A stretch of DNA of 64,000 bases. Origin: Ovis canadensis. Its lineage: Eukaryota > Chordata > Mammalia > Artiodactyla > Bovidae. Below are positions 33,996-45,965 of this stretch, in pieces. The stretch covers positions 119,558,501-119,622,500 of the forward strand of contig NC_091248.1 in NCBI RefSeq assembly GCF_042477335.2. The letters run 5' to 3'. The notes under the pieces were generated by a model, which was not told the origin of the DNA, did not search any database, and saw nothing but the letters and a program-made list of their open reading frames with translations. Within the stretch, counting starts at the first letter, position 1, and each line of letters begins with the position of its first letter. Both the position numbers and the translations under genes were made by a program.

Positions 33996-34999
33996 TTTTT
34001 TAAAAAAATCTATATATCCCCCAACTTTTCACATAACAGTCCTAACACAATTTTTTATACTAATCTAATTTTTTTCCCTGAGAAAATCTTCCCCCGAACT
34101 CTCTTAAGTAGAAGCTACTCTTGCCTTCAAATGTGTTGGCATTCTCCTAGCTTCTCAGTACCTATTCCAAACCATTACTCTTTCATCATCTTATAAAAAA
34201 AATCTCTTCTCCTTTGAGGTTCATAATACCTGACTATATCATAAAACCATAAGCCAGATTTCTGGGGTCTCATCTGTTGCATCAGACTCAGGCTTCAGTG
34301 CCTGGCTTATCAATATCCTTTTCTCTCTAAGTCTTGCTGTCTTTCTGAATGCCCTGAGTGTTTATGTGAATGACCCATCCAGTAGCACCTCATCTTTCCT
34401 TTCCCTGACTTATCCCTGTCACATTAAGCCTTTGCTTCTTTCATCTCCATCCATTCTCATTGGTTGAATGCTAAACCTTATTATCACTTGTCCCTGTTCC
34501 TCTCTTGAAATATGGAACTTCAGCATCTGAATCTTTCATGTCAGCCTTCTGTTTTCCCAGTTTTCTTCCTTTACTCCCCTTTTTCAGTGTTATCAACTTC
34601 TTGTCCCTTGGGCCCTCCATTTTCTTCCAATCTATCACTCATCCCTGCCTTCTTCACGTTCTTCTGCTCTTGGTTCCTCTATCCAACATATTATACAACT
34701 TCTCAGCACCGTTTTTCATATGGCCTCCCTGGCTTTTTCACAGTCTCATTTTCTCTTCTTCTAAGTTAAACTTTTTGAATAATCCCCTCTGCTTCCCTAC
34801 CTCCTGCCTGTGCTACATCCTGCCTGGTCTTCATTAGAATTAGTCTTCCCGGTTTTATTCCTCATCCTTTTTGACTGCGCAGCTTTATACACAGTTGATT
34901 CTTCCTGAAACTTTTTTCCCTTGACTTCTGACTGCCAGAGTCCTGTTTTCCTCCTACTCCTCTAGCTGTTTATTCTCACTTTTCACTTTTCCCTTCTAC
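33996..34999. other. AGK intron 2, pyrimidine-rich, unassigned
   Basis: C/T-rich text with chance frames up to 110 codons. Probably an old repeat in decay, but no family is claimed. Confidence 0.4.
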
Positions 35000-35006
35000 T
35001 CAGACA

Positions 35007-35852
35007 TTCAGTTCAGTTCAGTTCAGTCGCTCAGTGTGTCCGACTCTTTGCGACCCCGTGAATCTCAGCACACCAGGCCTCCCTGTGTATCACAACTCCC
35101 AGAGTTCACTCAAACTCATGTCCATCGAGTCAGTGATGCCATTCAGCCATCTCATCCTCTGTCGTCCCCTTCTCCTCTTGCCCCCAGTCCCTCCCAGCAT
35201 CAGAGTCTTTTCCAATGAGTCAATTCTTCGCATGAGGTGTCCAAAGTACTGGAGTTTCAGCGTCAGCATCAGTCCTTTCAATGAACACCCAGGTCTGGTC
35301 TCCTTTAGGATGAACTGGTTGGATCTCCTTGCAGTCCAAGGGACTCTCAAGAGTCTTCTCCAACACCACAGTTCAAAAGCATCAATTCTTTGGCACTCAG
35401 CTTTCTTCACCGTCCAACTCTCACATCCATACATGACCACTGGAAAAACCATAGCCTTGACTAGACGGACCTTTGTTGGCAAAGTAATGTCTCTGCTTTT
35501 GAATATGCTATCTAGGTTGGTCATAACTTTCCTTTCAAGGAGTAATTTTAATTTCATGGCTGCAGTCACCATCTGCAGTGATTTTGGAGCCCCCACAAAT
35601 AAAGTTCAACACTGTTTCCACTGTTTCCCCATCTATTTCCCATGAAGTGATGGGACCAGATGCCATGATTTTCGTTTTCTGAATGTTGAGCTTTAAGCCA
35701 ACTTTTTCCCTCTCCTCTTTCACTTTCCTCAAGAGGCTTTTTAGTTCCTCTTCACTTTCTGCCATAAGGGTGGTGTCGTCTGCATCTCTGAGGTTATTGA
35801 TATTTCTCCCGGCAGTCTTGATTCCAGCTTGTGCTTCCTCCAGCGCAGTGTT
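35007..35852 (-). mobile_element. BovB LINE, antisense, with 7-bp TSD
   Basis: About 0.85 kb from the TTCAG-repeat end to the 'gattccagcttgtgcttcct' block. The active-site box, read on the minus strand, is DADD. TCAGACA flanks it at 35000-35006 and 35853-35859. Long frames occur on both strands (203 codons +, 168 codons -). Only the minus-strand one is reverse transcriptase. Confidence 0.94.
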
Positions 35853-35895
35853 TCAGACAGTGGGGAAGTATTAATGGATCTCTAGGACTCTGTCC

Positions 35896-36111
35896 TAAGG
35901 GCTTCCCTGGTGGCTCAGATGGTAAAGAATTTTGCCTGCAATGCAAGAGATCCAGGTTTAATCCCTGGGTCGGCAAGATGCCCTGGAGAAGGGAATGGCA
36001 ACCCACTCAGTATTCTTGCCTTGAGGATTCCATGGACAGAGGAACATGGCGGGCCACAGTCCATGGAGTTGCAAAGAGATGACCACGACTGAGTGACTTT
36101 CACACACACAC
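35896..36111 (+). mobile_element. Bov-tA SINE with 12-bp TSD
   Basis: Sense copy between AGGACTCTGTCC (35884-35895) and AGGACTCTGCCC (36112-36123), with a (CA)n tail just before the second. It lies 40 bp from the BovB end. Confidence 0.94.
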
Positions 36112-36624
36112 AGGACTCTGCCCCAGGCCCTCTGCCCACATTATCCCCTTTCCTTATACAGTCGCACCCACTTGTACCACTGTCAGCTATAGATAGACAA
36201 ACCCCAGGTTCATATTTCCATCAAGACCTCTTCTTCTGAGCTCCAGACCTCTACATGTATTCAACTGCTTACAGCTTGTCTCCTTGGATAATTCCCAGGT
36301 GCTTCCAAACTCAACAGACCAAAAACAAAATCAAAAGCTTTCCTGGCAAGCCTGTTCCTTCTCAGTGATTGGTACCACTCACCATCCATGTAGTTTCCCA
36401 AACTAAAAATTTGAACGTCATGCTCCATTCACCCTTCCGCCTTATTTCCCACATTCAGGTTGTGGCATTCTGAGTGATTTTGCTGCTTTTATATCAACTT
36501 TGTTCAGTTCCTTTGGTCCTTCCTCAGTGTCACCGCCTTTGTCTTTACTGCTGCCATCTCGGGCCTGGATTCTCACTACATGCCTTCTGGCTGCTCTCCT
36601 TGCATCTGCTCTTTACTGCTTCTG

Positions 36625-36765
36625 TGCTGCCAGTGCCATACTGTCTTAATTACTGTAGCTTTGTAGTATATTTTGAAATTAGTGTTAGACCTTTAACTTT
36701 CCTCTTTTTCAGAATTCTCTTGGCTATTCAGGGCCCCTTGAGATTCCATATGTGTTTTAGGAAGT
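36625..36765 (-). repeat. L1 ORF2 fragment, antisense, inside L2
   Basis: 'gtgccatactgtcttaatta' and 'gtagctttgtagtatatttt' are antisense L1 ORF2 text. Confidence 0.7.
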
Positions 36766-37014
36766 TACTGACAAACTCAAACTTTTTGGCTAGCCTGATT
36801 CAGGTCTTCCAGAATGCCATGTCCTATTTTTTTTTGGCGGGGGGGGGTCCCTTGGAGAGGCTCCAGGAGTGTTCCCTCCTAGAACACTTTTCCCTTCTCT
36901 TCTTCCCCAGCCAACTACTATTTCCCCAGGCCTCAAATGTTACTTCTTCCCTGTCCCCTCCAGCCTAGGCAGTCTTCCGGTATTCTCTCCATAGTACTAT
37001 GAACTACTGTGTAA

Positions 37015-37418
37015 TTGTTGTTCAGTTGCTCAGTTGTGTGTCTCTGCAACCCCATGAACTGCAGCATGCCAGGATTCCCTGTCCTTCACTATCTCCCACA
37101 GTTTACTCAGATTCACATCCATTGAGTTGGTGATACTATCTAACCATCTCATCCTCTGCTGCCCTCTTCTTCTTTTGCCTTGATCTTTCCTAGCATCAGG
37201 GTCTTTTCCAATGAGTCAGCTCTTTGTATCAACTGGCCAAAGTATTGGAGCTTCAGCTTCATTGTCAGTACTTCCAGTGAATATTCAGGGTTGATTTCCT
37301 TTAGGATTGCTTGTTGGAATTCCTTGCTGTCCAAGGGACTCTCAAGAGTCTTCTCCAGCACCACGATTCAAAAGCATCGACCTTTGGGTGCTCAGCCTTC
37401 CTGGTGGCCCAGCTCTAT
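37015..37418 (-). mobile_element. BovB 3' part, antisense
   Basis: 'ttgttcagttgctcagttgt' to 'gattcaaaagcatcgacctt'. More diverged than most copies here. Inserted into L2. Confidence 0.9.
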
Positions 37419-37564
37419 GTGATATTCATCACTGCTGTCGTTTTTTTGTTGTTTGCTTCTTCTGCCGTAAGACTCGGCAGGCAGGGGCCCTGTTTGTCTT
37501 TCTCAACGTCATCCCCAAGGCCAGCACATAGAAAGTACTTGACATCTATTTTATTTATCAAGGC

Positions 37565-37965
37565 AGGAACAAGCAAAAGAAAGAAGGTCTGAGTTCTCAG
37601 AGAGCAAAATCTCAACCGTTTTGATTGGCTACTTCTGAATTCACAAACCCAGGCTTTTGAATATATCCTCCTGAAGAGAATGATACACTAAAGCCATAGT
37701 CAGGTTACTCTTCCATCTTCACCAGTTTATTTTGAAACAGTGATGAATTTCCTCTGTTTGTCCTGCTTCACCTTTATCCTCGTTCTTAGACAACCTTAAC
37801 TCCTACTTCAAAGAGAAAGAACATCAGCACTTACCTCTGTATGCACACTTCTGTTCTTTTTGTCTCGTATGAAGTTGTATCCTGCCCAGGACTAGCCTCT
37901 CCAACCCTCATATGGATCCAGGTCTTCCTCCTTTGTTGGTTATCCTTTTCCTTGCTTGTACCTTT
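37565..37965. other. AGK intron 2, unassigned
   Basis: No gene or named repeat. Confidence 0.45.
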
Positions 37966-38170
37966 TTTTTTTTTTTTAATTAATTTGTATTGGAGTATAG
38001 TTGCTTGACAATGTTGTGATATATATATCACAATGTTGAGATATATATATATATATATCTCCCCTGCTTTGTAGATTTCCTTCCCATTTAGGTCACCACA
38101 GAGCACTGATTCAAGTCCCCTTTGCCCTGCAGTAGATCCCCGTAAGTTACCCATTTTATACATAGTATCA
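37966..38170 (-). mobile_element. Ruminant L1 3' end, antisense, with an AT microsatellite
   Basis: The T-run at 37966-37978 and 'ttgtattggagtatagttgc' mark the L1 3' end. AT dinucleotide runs at 38019-38028 and 38041-38060 are expansions within it. Confidence 0.75.
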
Positions 38171-38504
38171 GCAGTCCTCACTTGTATCTTGAATCCCATC
38201 CTTCCTACTTCTTTCTCCCCATTTGTCAAACTGTTCAGAGCTGGGATGTGTCATTTCAGCCGTGTGTTCCCATTTATTTACCGCCCGCGTTCTCCCATTT
38301 ACAGTGTTCTTGACAGCTTGCCTCACACTTGCATACGTCTCCCTCTTTAGAATAAGCTTAGTAAAACTTGGTTTTCTATCCCATCATTTGATCGACCCTG
38401 TTCTTGACGAGGTCATTAATGCTTGTTAAATAAAGTAGATACTTTTCAGTTCGCACCTGCCACGTTTGATTCTCCTCGGTTACCCTTAGGGCATCTTTTT
38501 TTTC
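38171..38504. other. AGK intron 2, unassigned
   Basis: No gene or named repeat. Confidence 0.45.
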
Positions 38505-38637
38505 CTCCCGTTGTTTGGTGTGCCCTGTGGCATGCTGGATATTAGTTCGTTCAGTTCCCCTACCGGGGATCAAACCTGTGCCCCCTTGCAGTTGAACCGC
38601 AGAGCCCTAATCAGCGGACCGCCAGGGAGTTCCCACC
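38505..38637 (-). mobile_element. CHR-type SINE, antisense, short
   Basis: 'taccggggatcaaacctgtg' and 'cagcggaccgccagggagtt' are the antisense box-B and head. Confidence 0.78.
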
Positions 38638-38819
38638 TTTAGGGTGTCTTTTTGCTCTGCTTGTCCCTTAGGTGCTGGTGTCCCTATCCTATCCTCATCC
38701 CACAGGCTTCTTAGGTGATCGTAACCACAGTAGGGTTTTCAGGTGGGGTACTTAGATCTTGGAGTCATAGTATTTTCTGGTCCATGTCTTACTTCCCTTG
38801 ACATCCTATGTGAGGCGTG

Positions 38820-39180
38820 TCCCTGGAGTTGTAGCAGGCAGTTGACAAGCACAATATTCTTTCTGAAAGAGACCTCTGATCATGTTGCTGTTGTACTGAC
38901 AACCTGTAAATAACTCTCCATTGCCTGGAACAAAAAGACCCAGCCCCTTAGCATGACATAAAAGAGCCTTCATGATCCAGCCCTGTCCTCCTCTCCAGCC
39001 TTTTTCTGATTCCTTTTCATCCCTCCTCCATCGCACTTAACACTCAGCCTCTGTGTTCTGGAAGTCTAGAAAAAGCCCTCCCTGTTGTGTGTCTCACTGT
39101 CCCTTTGCTTGCGTTCTCCTCTCTAACTGGAACACTCCTGCTCTTCTTCACTTGGTCAGCAGCTCAGAAAATGTGTCGCC
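38820..39180 (+). repeat. L2 LINE fragment
   Basis: 'ataactctccattgcctgga', 'agagccttcatgatccagcc' and 'gcttgcgttctcctctctaa' follow L2. Confidence 0.65.
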
Positions 39181-39224
39181 AAGCTGTGTAAAGCAATGGT
39201 GGCATTACTGAATAAGAATAAAAG

Positions 39225-39480
39225 AAAACAACATGTGTTAAGTACCCTATGCCTGCTGGTCTGCCGGTGCTGGGCTCGCTGTTTCCATGTACATGCATGG
39301 TCTCATGCAGTCCTCAAACCAGACCTGTGGGAGAGAGAATGTTACTTCCATATAGAAATGAAGACGCTGAGGCTCATAGAAATTAATAACTTGTCTAAAA
39401 TGGTCTCTCAACCTACTGGTGAAATTGAGATTTGAACCCAGGTTAATCATGTTCTATAGTACATCCCATGTGCTTTCTTT
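39225..39480 (-). repeat. MIR SINE, antisense
   Basis: 'gaaatgaagacgctgaggct' and 'tgagatttgaacccaggtta' are the antisense MIR core and box-B region. Confidence 0.7.
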
Positions 39481-39885
39481 GCTGCTGATCACTTTGAACA
39501 GCGATGCTCACTTCAGTATATAAAATCTGCTGCATTGATTAAATGACATTACCTTTTAAAAGCCTTTTTATGCAGCTTTACTAGAGCTGTTCTATTATGT
39601 TCCCATTTCATTTTTCATTGCTCAGATGGAATCAAGCTCCTTTATTAAATAGACAATGCATTTATTAGCGTTTAGTAGAGACGAGGTGCAAACTGGACGT
39701 GTAGCCCAGGGAACGCAGCCCTCATTTCAGAACCTTCTGGATGCTCTTGGTTGTCCCTTCGTGCTCTCAGTGGTTCTCTGTGGGCCTCTGTTCGTATCTG
39801 GTCTGACTCCCCCTCTCCCCTTTACTTACTGCTCCTACCCTTTCTCTCGGCCTTTCACGTTTTCTCTGTGTTCCCCCTGCCTCCT
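39481..39885. other. AGK intron 2, unassigned
   Basis: A C/T-rich part at 39720-39880 gives chance frames. No gene seen. Confidence 0.4.
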
Positions 39886-40146
39886 TTTATAAAAGTTTTA
39901 TTTATTTGTTATGGCTGCTTAGGGTCTTTGTTGCTTTCTGCAGTTGCTGTGAGCGGGGGCTACTTTTCATTGTGGTGTGCGGGCCTCTCATTGTGGTGGC
40001 TTCTCTTGTTGCAGAGCGCGGGCTCAAGGCACACAGGCTCAGTGGTTGCCCTGCAGCATGTGGGATCTTCCTGGACCAGGGATTGAACCCATGTCCCCTC
40101 CCTTAGCAGGCAGATTCTTAACCACTGCATCAGGGAAGTCAGTCCC
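39886..40146 (-). mobile_element. CHR-type SINE, long subfamily, antisense
   Basis: 'ctgtgagcgggggctacttt', 'cattgtggtggcttctcttg' and 'ggaccagggattgaacccat' match the longer CHR form with the repeated gcgggct-type body. Confidence 0.85.
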
Positions 40147-40179
40147 GTCCCCTGCCCCTTTTAAGCTTCCTTACCTGTT

Positions 40180-40830
40180 TGTAATTTATAGATGAGTACA
40201 TTTATTTTTCTTCCATTCTGTGAAAATCTTCAAAGGTACAGCAAACTTGAAAGCACTTTACAGTAAACATCTGCCTACCTAGTTCTTGGATTCTAGACTT
40301 CACTGTATTTGTCTTGTCATGTCCCTATCCATCTGTCCATCCTCTCAATCTTTCTTTCTGAAGCATTTCCAAGTAATTTGTCAACATCGATGTACTTCTA
40401 CCTGAATACCCAACCATGTGGATCAGTAATTAGAGTTTAGCATTTGCTTATACTGTTTTTTTCCTTTACAATGAAATGTACATACAATGAAATATACAGA
40501 TTTAAGCCTGCTTTTGCTGAGTTTTGTCAGATGCAGACACCTGTGTAACTCAGACTCCTGGTAAGACTGAGTGCTGTCATCTGTCCAGGTGCCTTCCTTG
40601 TGCTCCTTCGCCATCGCTCCCTGTCCCCCAAACCCTGAGGCAGTCATTATTCTACTTTCTTTTCCCCATCATCGACTAATCTTTTTTTACTTCTAGAACT
40701 TTGTATGAGAGAAATCATATAATATAAACCATATTCTTTTTTTGTTAAGCTTCTTCCTCTTAACATAATGTCTTTGAGATTCAACCATATTGTTCATTTC
40801 TTTTTTTTTTTTCTGGCTGAGTCGTATTCT
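40180..40830 (-). repeat. Old L1 LINE 3' region, antisense
   Basis: 'tacaatgaaatatacagatt' and 'tgtatgagagaaatcatata' with the following text match antisense ancient L1. Confidence 0.6.
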
Positions 40831-41069
40831 AGAAGATAAGCATTAAATATTTTTTACTTATAGAATTTTAAGTTTTTTGTTCTTACTGACTGATATTTTG
40901 CATTCCTCATTTTAAAAAGCAAGCAAATCGTTATGTCATATGTATTTGACTTTCTTTCCTTTGGAAGGAAACTGGTGTCTCCTGATATAGGATTCACATA
41001 CCAGTAAGGATAATTGACTGTGTTTCATTGTTGACTTTTTGATTAAATAACGACCCTGGTTCGATAGGT

Positions 41070-41267
41070 GGGCTTCCCTTGTGGCTCAGCTGGTAAAGAA
41101 TCCACCTGCAATGTGGGAGACCTGGGTTCAGTCCCTGGGTTGGGAAGATTCCCTGGAGAAGGGAAAGGTTACCCACTCCAGTATTCTGGCCTGGAGACTT
41201 CCTGGACTGTTAATAGTCCATGGGGTCACAAACAGTCTGACGTGACTGACTGACTTTCACTTTCATT
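41070..41267 (+). mobile_element. Bov-tA SINE, subfamily with a (CTTTCA)n end
   Basis: 'gggcttcccttgtggctcag' to 'gactgactttcactttcatt'. The internal 'ggactgttaatagtccatgg' is the hairpin-like subfamily mark. Confidence 0.93.
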
Positions 41268-41817
41268 TTTAAGGAAAAGTTGTGTGTGTTTGTATGACAG
41301 CTTTGGGAAAAAGTGACATATGTTATTTTTATCCATCCGATTTTAGACTGTGTCTTTGTCTTTGGGATCAGGTATTACTTATTTGCGGGTGTTATTCATG
41401 TTGCTGTATTTATAGTTTTTTCTTCTCCTGTGGGAATTTCTCTCCTTTCTTTCCTCCCTTCCCCTCCGTTTCAAGGGGGAAAAAACAAAACCTGTGACAT
41501 TCTCGTCTGCACCCTTCCCCCCACAGCAGGTTGCAGTAGTGGGCAGGAGCTGCAGGGGCTGCTTTCAGGACTCTGGAAGGAGCAGGTGAAGAGGAGGAAA
41601 TGACCGTCTTTGCTGAAAGTAAAGAGGATTTAAGTATTGCTCATTCCTCTCCAGCTGCTCTCGCCAAGCTTTCTGGGTTCCCTGGGGGAGACTGTGTTCC
41701 GGGTTGTTCAGTTCATCATGTCAGCCGTTACCTGCAATGGTCTTTCTCTCATTCGGAGCCCTTTCAGCGGCAAGCAGCCTGCTAACAGACAGTAGCATAA
41801 GAAAGGAGGCCCTTCTA
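41268..41817. other. AGK intron 2, unassigned
   Basis: Frames up to 96 codons without recognisable content. Confidence 0.45.
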
Positions 41818-41960
41818 ACAGTCTGACCTTGGGCTCTCTGAGCCTCAGGTTCATCTGTAAAGTGGGGCTAATAACAGTACCTCATTGGATCATTGAAGGC
41901 TTGAGGTAACTGAAAAGCTCTTAGCATAGTGCTTGATTGATATCAGGGTTCACTACATGC
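41818..41960 (+). repeat. MIR SINE
   Basis: 'tgagcctcaggttcatctgt' and 'aaagtggggctaataacagt' are the MIR core. Confidence 0.7.
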
Positions 41961-42879
41961 TAGTAACTGAATTAATTTGATGTAATAGGTACTCGCTCAC
42001 TTTGGGAGTTAAAACGAATTACTGCTGATAACTGGGCAGTGAATGATTCAAGAGCCAGCCAGTGGGGAAGGAAGATGAGGATCGGCCAGATGGTGTAATG
42101 AGATCTCAGCCTTTTATTTATTTCACCTTTCATGTGTAACAAGACAGTTTGGAAAAGTGTAATTTCAAGAGTGACAGAACATAACCACAAAAGAGGCTGG
42201 GCATAAGTAGTTAAAAAGCCGTGAGGCGTGTCTGAACCCTTGTCCATCTGATTTGAGCTCAGATCCTTTCAGCTTCGGGGACCTTGCTCATCCTGCCTCT
42301 GGTCTCTCTCTTCTCGAGATTCTGGCTGGTGAGTCTTGCCACAGCTTATCGACTCATCCTCGTGGCTCGGCAGGTGACAGAAGCTCTGTTCTTGCTTAGT
42401 TCTGGCTCCTGGTTCTCAGCTTTGGCTCTGTGCTTCTGGCACCAGTTCGGCCACCCACCTTGGCCTGTGACCCGGGACTTCCTCCTGTTTATTTCTGGAG
42501 CATATAGCCACTCAGCCAGACATCCTGGTATCTTCTCTGAGAATTTTCAATCCCACGAACACTATGCATGCCTCCACGTGAAACTTGCAAAGCAGACGTG
42601 ATACTGTAGCACTGGTCCTGGGCCATGTGTCCCGAAGTTTTTATTAATACTGGAATTTTTTCCATCTGAACATAGGAACGTTAATCTTGATTACGATACA
42701 TTAATCTTGATTACTATAAGCATTGAGAAGAACCCACCTTTCAATTCTGTGGTCAAAACAATTGCTTAGAAGTAAAACTAAATGATGAGTTGGCCCAAGG
42801 GGTGTGTTCAGTGTCATTCAGCTTTATTGAGAACGTAGTAGTATTAATCATGAGGATCACTAATACTTCATCAGAGCTT
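41961..42879. other. AGK intron 2, unassigned
   Basis: A 105-codon frame (42284-42601, +) has no known domain or splice signals. No repeat named. Confidence 0.4.
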
Positions 42880-43305
42880 GTCACGTGTCAGACACTGTTC
42901 TAAGCACTTCACATTTATTAGCTCATTTTATCTTCCTAACAACTTTATGAGATGGTTGTTAATCTCAGGCTAGTGTGAGATTAATAGCCCTAGACAGATG
43001 AAGAAGCTGAGGGATAGCGAGATGAAGTAATTTGTCCAGGGTCACACAGCTAGTAAAGGCTTCCCTGGTGGCTCAGATGGTGAAGAATCCTCCTGCAATG
43101 CAGGAGGCCTGGGTTCGATCCCTGGGTTGGGAAGATCCCCTGGAGGAGGGCATGGCAACCCACTCCAGTATCTTTGCCTGGAGAATCCCCATGGGCAGAG
43201 GAGCCTGGAGGGCTACCGTCCTTAGGGTTGCAAAGAGTCGGACACGACTGAGTAACTGAGCACAATTAGTAAGTGTCAGGACCCTGATTGAAAACCAGGG
43301 CCTTC
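42880..43305 (-). repeat. MIR SINE, antisense, split by Bov-tA
   Basis: 'gtgtcagacactgttctaag', 'cttcctaacaactttatgag' and 'ggtcacacagctagtaa' precede the SINE. 'aagtgtcaggaccctgattg' continues the MIR after it. Confidence 0.78.
43059..43264 (+). mobile_element. Bov-tA SINE in a MIR
   Basis: Well-kept sense copy from 'ggcttccctggtggctcaga' to 'gagtcggacacgactgagta'. It interrupts the MIR within 'agctagtaa'. Confidence 0.94.
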
Positions 43306-43429
43306 TCGTCCCCTCTCACAATGGCCCCTGTGTCTTAGGTGACAAACTGCAAACAGATTGTTCCAGGCCCAAGCCCCACATGGCCTAAGATGATGATAGA
43401 ACATTGTGCTTCAAATCGAGCTTCCCTCC

Positions 43430-43600
43430 GAGTCAGCTGGGTTTGGGGTCGAGCCCTTGCCTTTGTCCCTTCCTGATGTGTGACTTTGGGCAGATTCTCC
43501 AAGCTTGCTAAACTTCACTTTTCCGCCTCCTCACAGTATCTCACAACATTATTGTGACCTTAAATAAGATCATCGTAGTTTCTGGCACACATCAAAAAGA
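43430..43600 (+). repeat. MIR SINE
   Basis: 'gatgtgtgactttgggcaga' and 'cacagtatctcacaacatta' follow the sense MIR order. Confidence 0.6.
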
Positions 43601-43967
43601 GCAGCACCTTTTATTTTGGATGAATAAGGCACTGCGTGCTGCTTCCTGTGTGCTACAAAGTCAGTGTGAGGGGTGCCTAAGGGAAGAAGGGATTACGTGA
43701 ACATTTTTTTTATTATGGAAATTTAAAACATAAAAATGCAAATAGTATGATGAACCCCCATATATCAGCGTTCAGCTTCAGCAAATATCAGCATTGTATT
43801 AATCTCATTTCCTCTGTCTCTTCCTGGTTTTATTTTTCTGGAATATTTTTAAGCAAATTCCAGATATATCTTGTAACTATACCCGTAAATACATTAGTAC
43901 CTTATTTTTAACAATTAAAGAATTTTTAAAAATCACAACGCCTTTAACATGGGCCTAACAAAATTAA

Positions 43968-44805
43968 GTATATAATGAGAAACGCTGGGCTGGCAGCACA
44001 AGCTGGAATCAAGATTGCCGGGAGAAATATCAATAACCTCAGATATGCAGACAACACCACCCTTATGGCAGAAAGTGAAGAGGAACTAAAAAGCCTCTTG
44101 ATGAAAGTGAAGGAGGAGAGTAAAAAAATTGGCTTAAAGCTCAACATTCAGAAAACCAAGATCGTGGCATCTGGTCCCAGCACTTCATGGGAAATAGATG
44201 GGGAAACAGTGTCAGACTTTATTTTTTTGGCCTCCAAAATCACTGCAGATGGTGATTGCAGCCATGAAATTCAAAGACGCTTACTCCTTGGAAGGAAAGT
44301 TATGACTAACCTAGATAGCATATTTAAAAGCAGGCATTACTTTGCCAACAAAGGTCCGTCTAGTCAAGGCTATGGTTTTTCCAGTGATCATGTATGGATG
44401 TGAGAGTTGGACTGTGAAGAAAGCTGAGTGCTGAAGAATTGATGCTTTTGAACTGTGGTGTTAGAGAAGACTCTTGAGAGTCCCTTGGACTGCAAGACGA
44501 TCCAACCAGTCCATCCTAAAGGAGATCAGACCTGGGTGTTCACTGGAAGGACTGATGTTGAAGCTGAAACTCCAATACTTTGGCCACCTCATGTGAAGAG
44601 TTGACTCACTGGAAAAGACCCTGATGCTGGGAGGGATTGGGGGCAGGAGGAGAAGGGGACGGCAGAGGATGCCAACCCTGGATGGCATCACCGACTCGAT
44701 GGACATGGGTTTGGGTAGACTTCGGGAATTGGTGATGGACAGGGAGGCCTGGCATGCTGCGATTCATGGGGTTGCAGAGTTGGACACAACTGAGCAACTG
44801 AACTG
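43968..44805 (+). mobile_element. BovB LINE, 5'-truncated, with 11-bp TSD
   Basis: An 838-bp copy between perfect AACAAAATTAA duplications (43957-43967, 44806-44816). The active-site box is YADN, so the second catalytic Asp is lost. The frame continues for 142 codons before breaking near 44403. Confidence 0.95.
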
Positions 44806-44828
44806 AACAAAATTAAAAATTCTCTACT

Positions 44829-45040
44829 GTTGCTTCTGTTTAATCACTAAGTTGTATCTTGCTGTCTGTGACCCCACAGCCTGTAGCCTGCCAGGCTCCC
44901 CTGCCGATGGGATTTCCCAGGGAAGAACGCTGGAGTGGGCTGCCATACCTTCCTCCAGGGGATCGTCCCAACCCAGGGATCGAACCCATGTCTCCCACAT
45001 TGGCAGGCAGTTTCTTTACCACTGAGCTCCCAGGGGTGCT
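44829..45040 (-). mobile_element. Bov-tA SINE, antisense
   Basis: 'taatcactaagttgtatctt' to 'ctttaccactgagctcccag'. It sits 12 bp from the BovB TSD. Confidence 0.88.
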
Positions 45041-45420
45041 TCCCCCGCCCCAAATCCTTTATGTCATCTAATATTCAGTCTATGTTTACATTTTGCCTGT
45101 TGATGCCAATTTCTGCTTTATGGTTTTGTTCAAATCAATATCAAAACAAGTTCCACACAGTGCACTTGATGTCTTATCTTTTAAGCCTCATAAACTCTCA
45201 CTCCCTCCTCCTCTTGTAGCATTTATTTGTTTTAGAAACCAGGCCTGTCTGCATTTGCCCTGTAGAATTTTTCATCCTCTAGATTTGACAGTTAACTTAC
45301 ATGGTTCAGTGGTGGGCAGAGTCATGTTGGAGCCTGAGGCAAAAGGAAGAATCAGTAATACAGAGTCTGTATTTAAAACTCTGATACTGTGTTCATCATG
45401 GATCTTTTAGGCTCATTTTG

Positions 45421-45607
45421 ATTTTTTAAACATAATGTATGAAAGTGTTTATCTCCATTCCTATGTTTTGTGGTGTTCCCTTAAATTTTGCGCCTGAGGC
45501 GCGTGGTTCCTCCCTCCCTTTGTTCCAGGCCCAGCCCTGAGTTGTTTAACTTGTTCCTCTGTCTCACCTGTGTCTTGTACACTGGTGAATAGTTCCCTGC
45601 TGCTGCT
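45421..45607. other. Intron spacer
   Basis: Nothing recognised. Confidence 0.45.
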
Positions 45608-45772
45608 TTTTTTTAAAAATCTTTATTGAATTTGTCACCATATGACTTCTCTTTTTTTGTTTTGGTTTTGTGGCTGCAAGGTATGTGGGATGTTAGATCC
45701 CCAACCAGGGATCAAACCTGCGCCCCCTGCTTTGGAAAGAGACATCTTCACCACGGGACTGTCAGGGGAGTC
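45608..45772 (-). mobile_element. CHR-type SINE, antisense
   Basis: 'cccaaccagggatcaaacct' (antisense box B) and 'cgggactgtcaggggagtcc' (head) after a T-run. Confidence 0.8.
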
Positions 45773-45794
45773 CCGAGTTTCGACTTCTAGATCT

Positions 45795-45965
45795 TTGCTC
45801 TTCAAACCATGAGCCGTGGTCCAGTGGAACAAGTCGCTCCTGGGAGCTGATTACAAATGCAGAACCCCAGGGTCCAGCCCAGACCTGCTGAGTCTGAACC
45901 CCCATCTTTAACCGGATCCCCAGGGGCCCTGTCTGCGCAGTGAAGTCTGAGGAGCACTGTCCCGA
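45795..45965 (+). repeat. MER5A-type DNA transposon fossil
   Basis: 'gctgattacaaatgcagaac', 'acctgctgagtctgaacccc' and 'gtctgaggagcactg' follow MER5A almost end to end. Confidence 0.7.

Larger units (their letters stand above)
36155..37560 (+). repeat. L2 LINE, interrupted by L1 and BovB
   Basis: Pieces at 36155-36620, 36766-37014 and 37430-37560 keep L2 order: 'aaaatttgaacgtcatgctc', 'ccccaggcctcaaatgttac', then 'gccagcacatagaaagtact'. Confidence 0.6.
43700..45420 (-). repeat. Old L1 3' UTR, antisense, split by BovB and Bov-tA
   Basis: Pieces 43700-43956 ('tttaagcaaattccagatat') and about 45095-45300 ('aaaacaagttccacacagtg', 'ccctgtagaatttttcatcc') are collinear parts of one ancient L1. 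Confidence 0.6.

Noticed and set aside
35034..35645. 203-codon plus-strand frame
   Set aside because: It is the antisense shadow of a BovB reverse-transcriptase fragment that reads correctly on the minus strand.
38019..38060. AT-rich near-palindrome as a regulatory hairpin
   Set aside because: It is a dinucleotide expansion within an L1 3' end, expected from that element.
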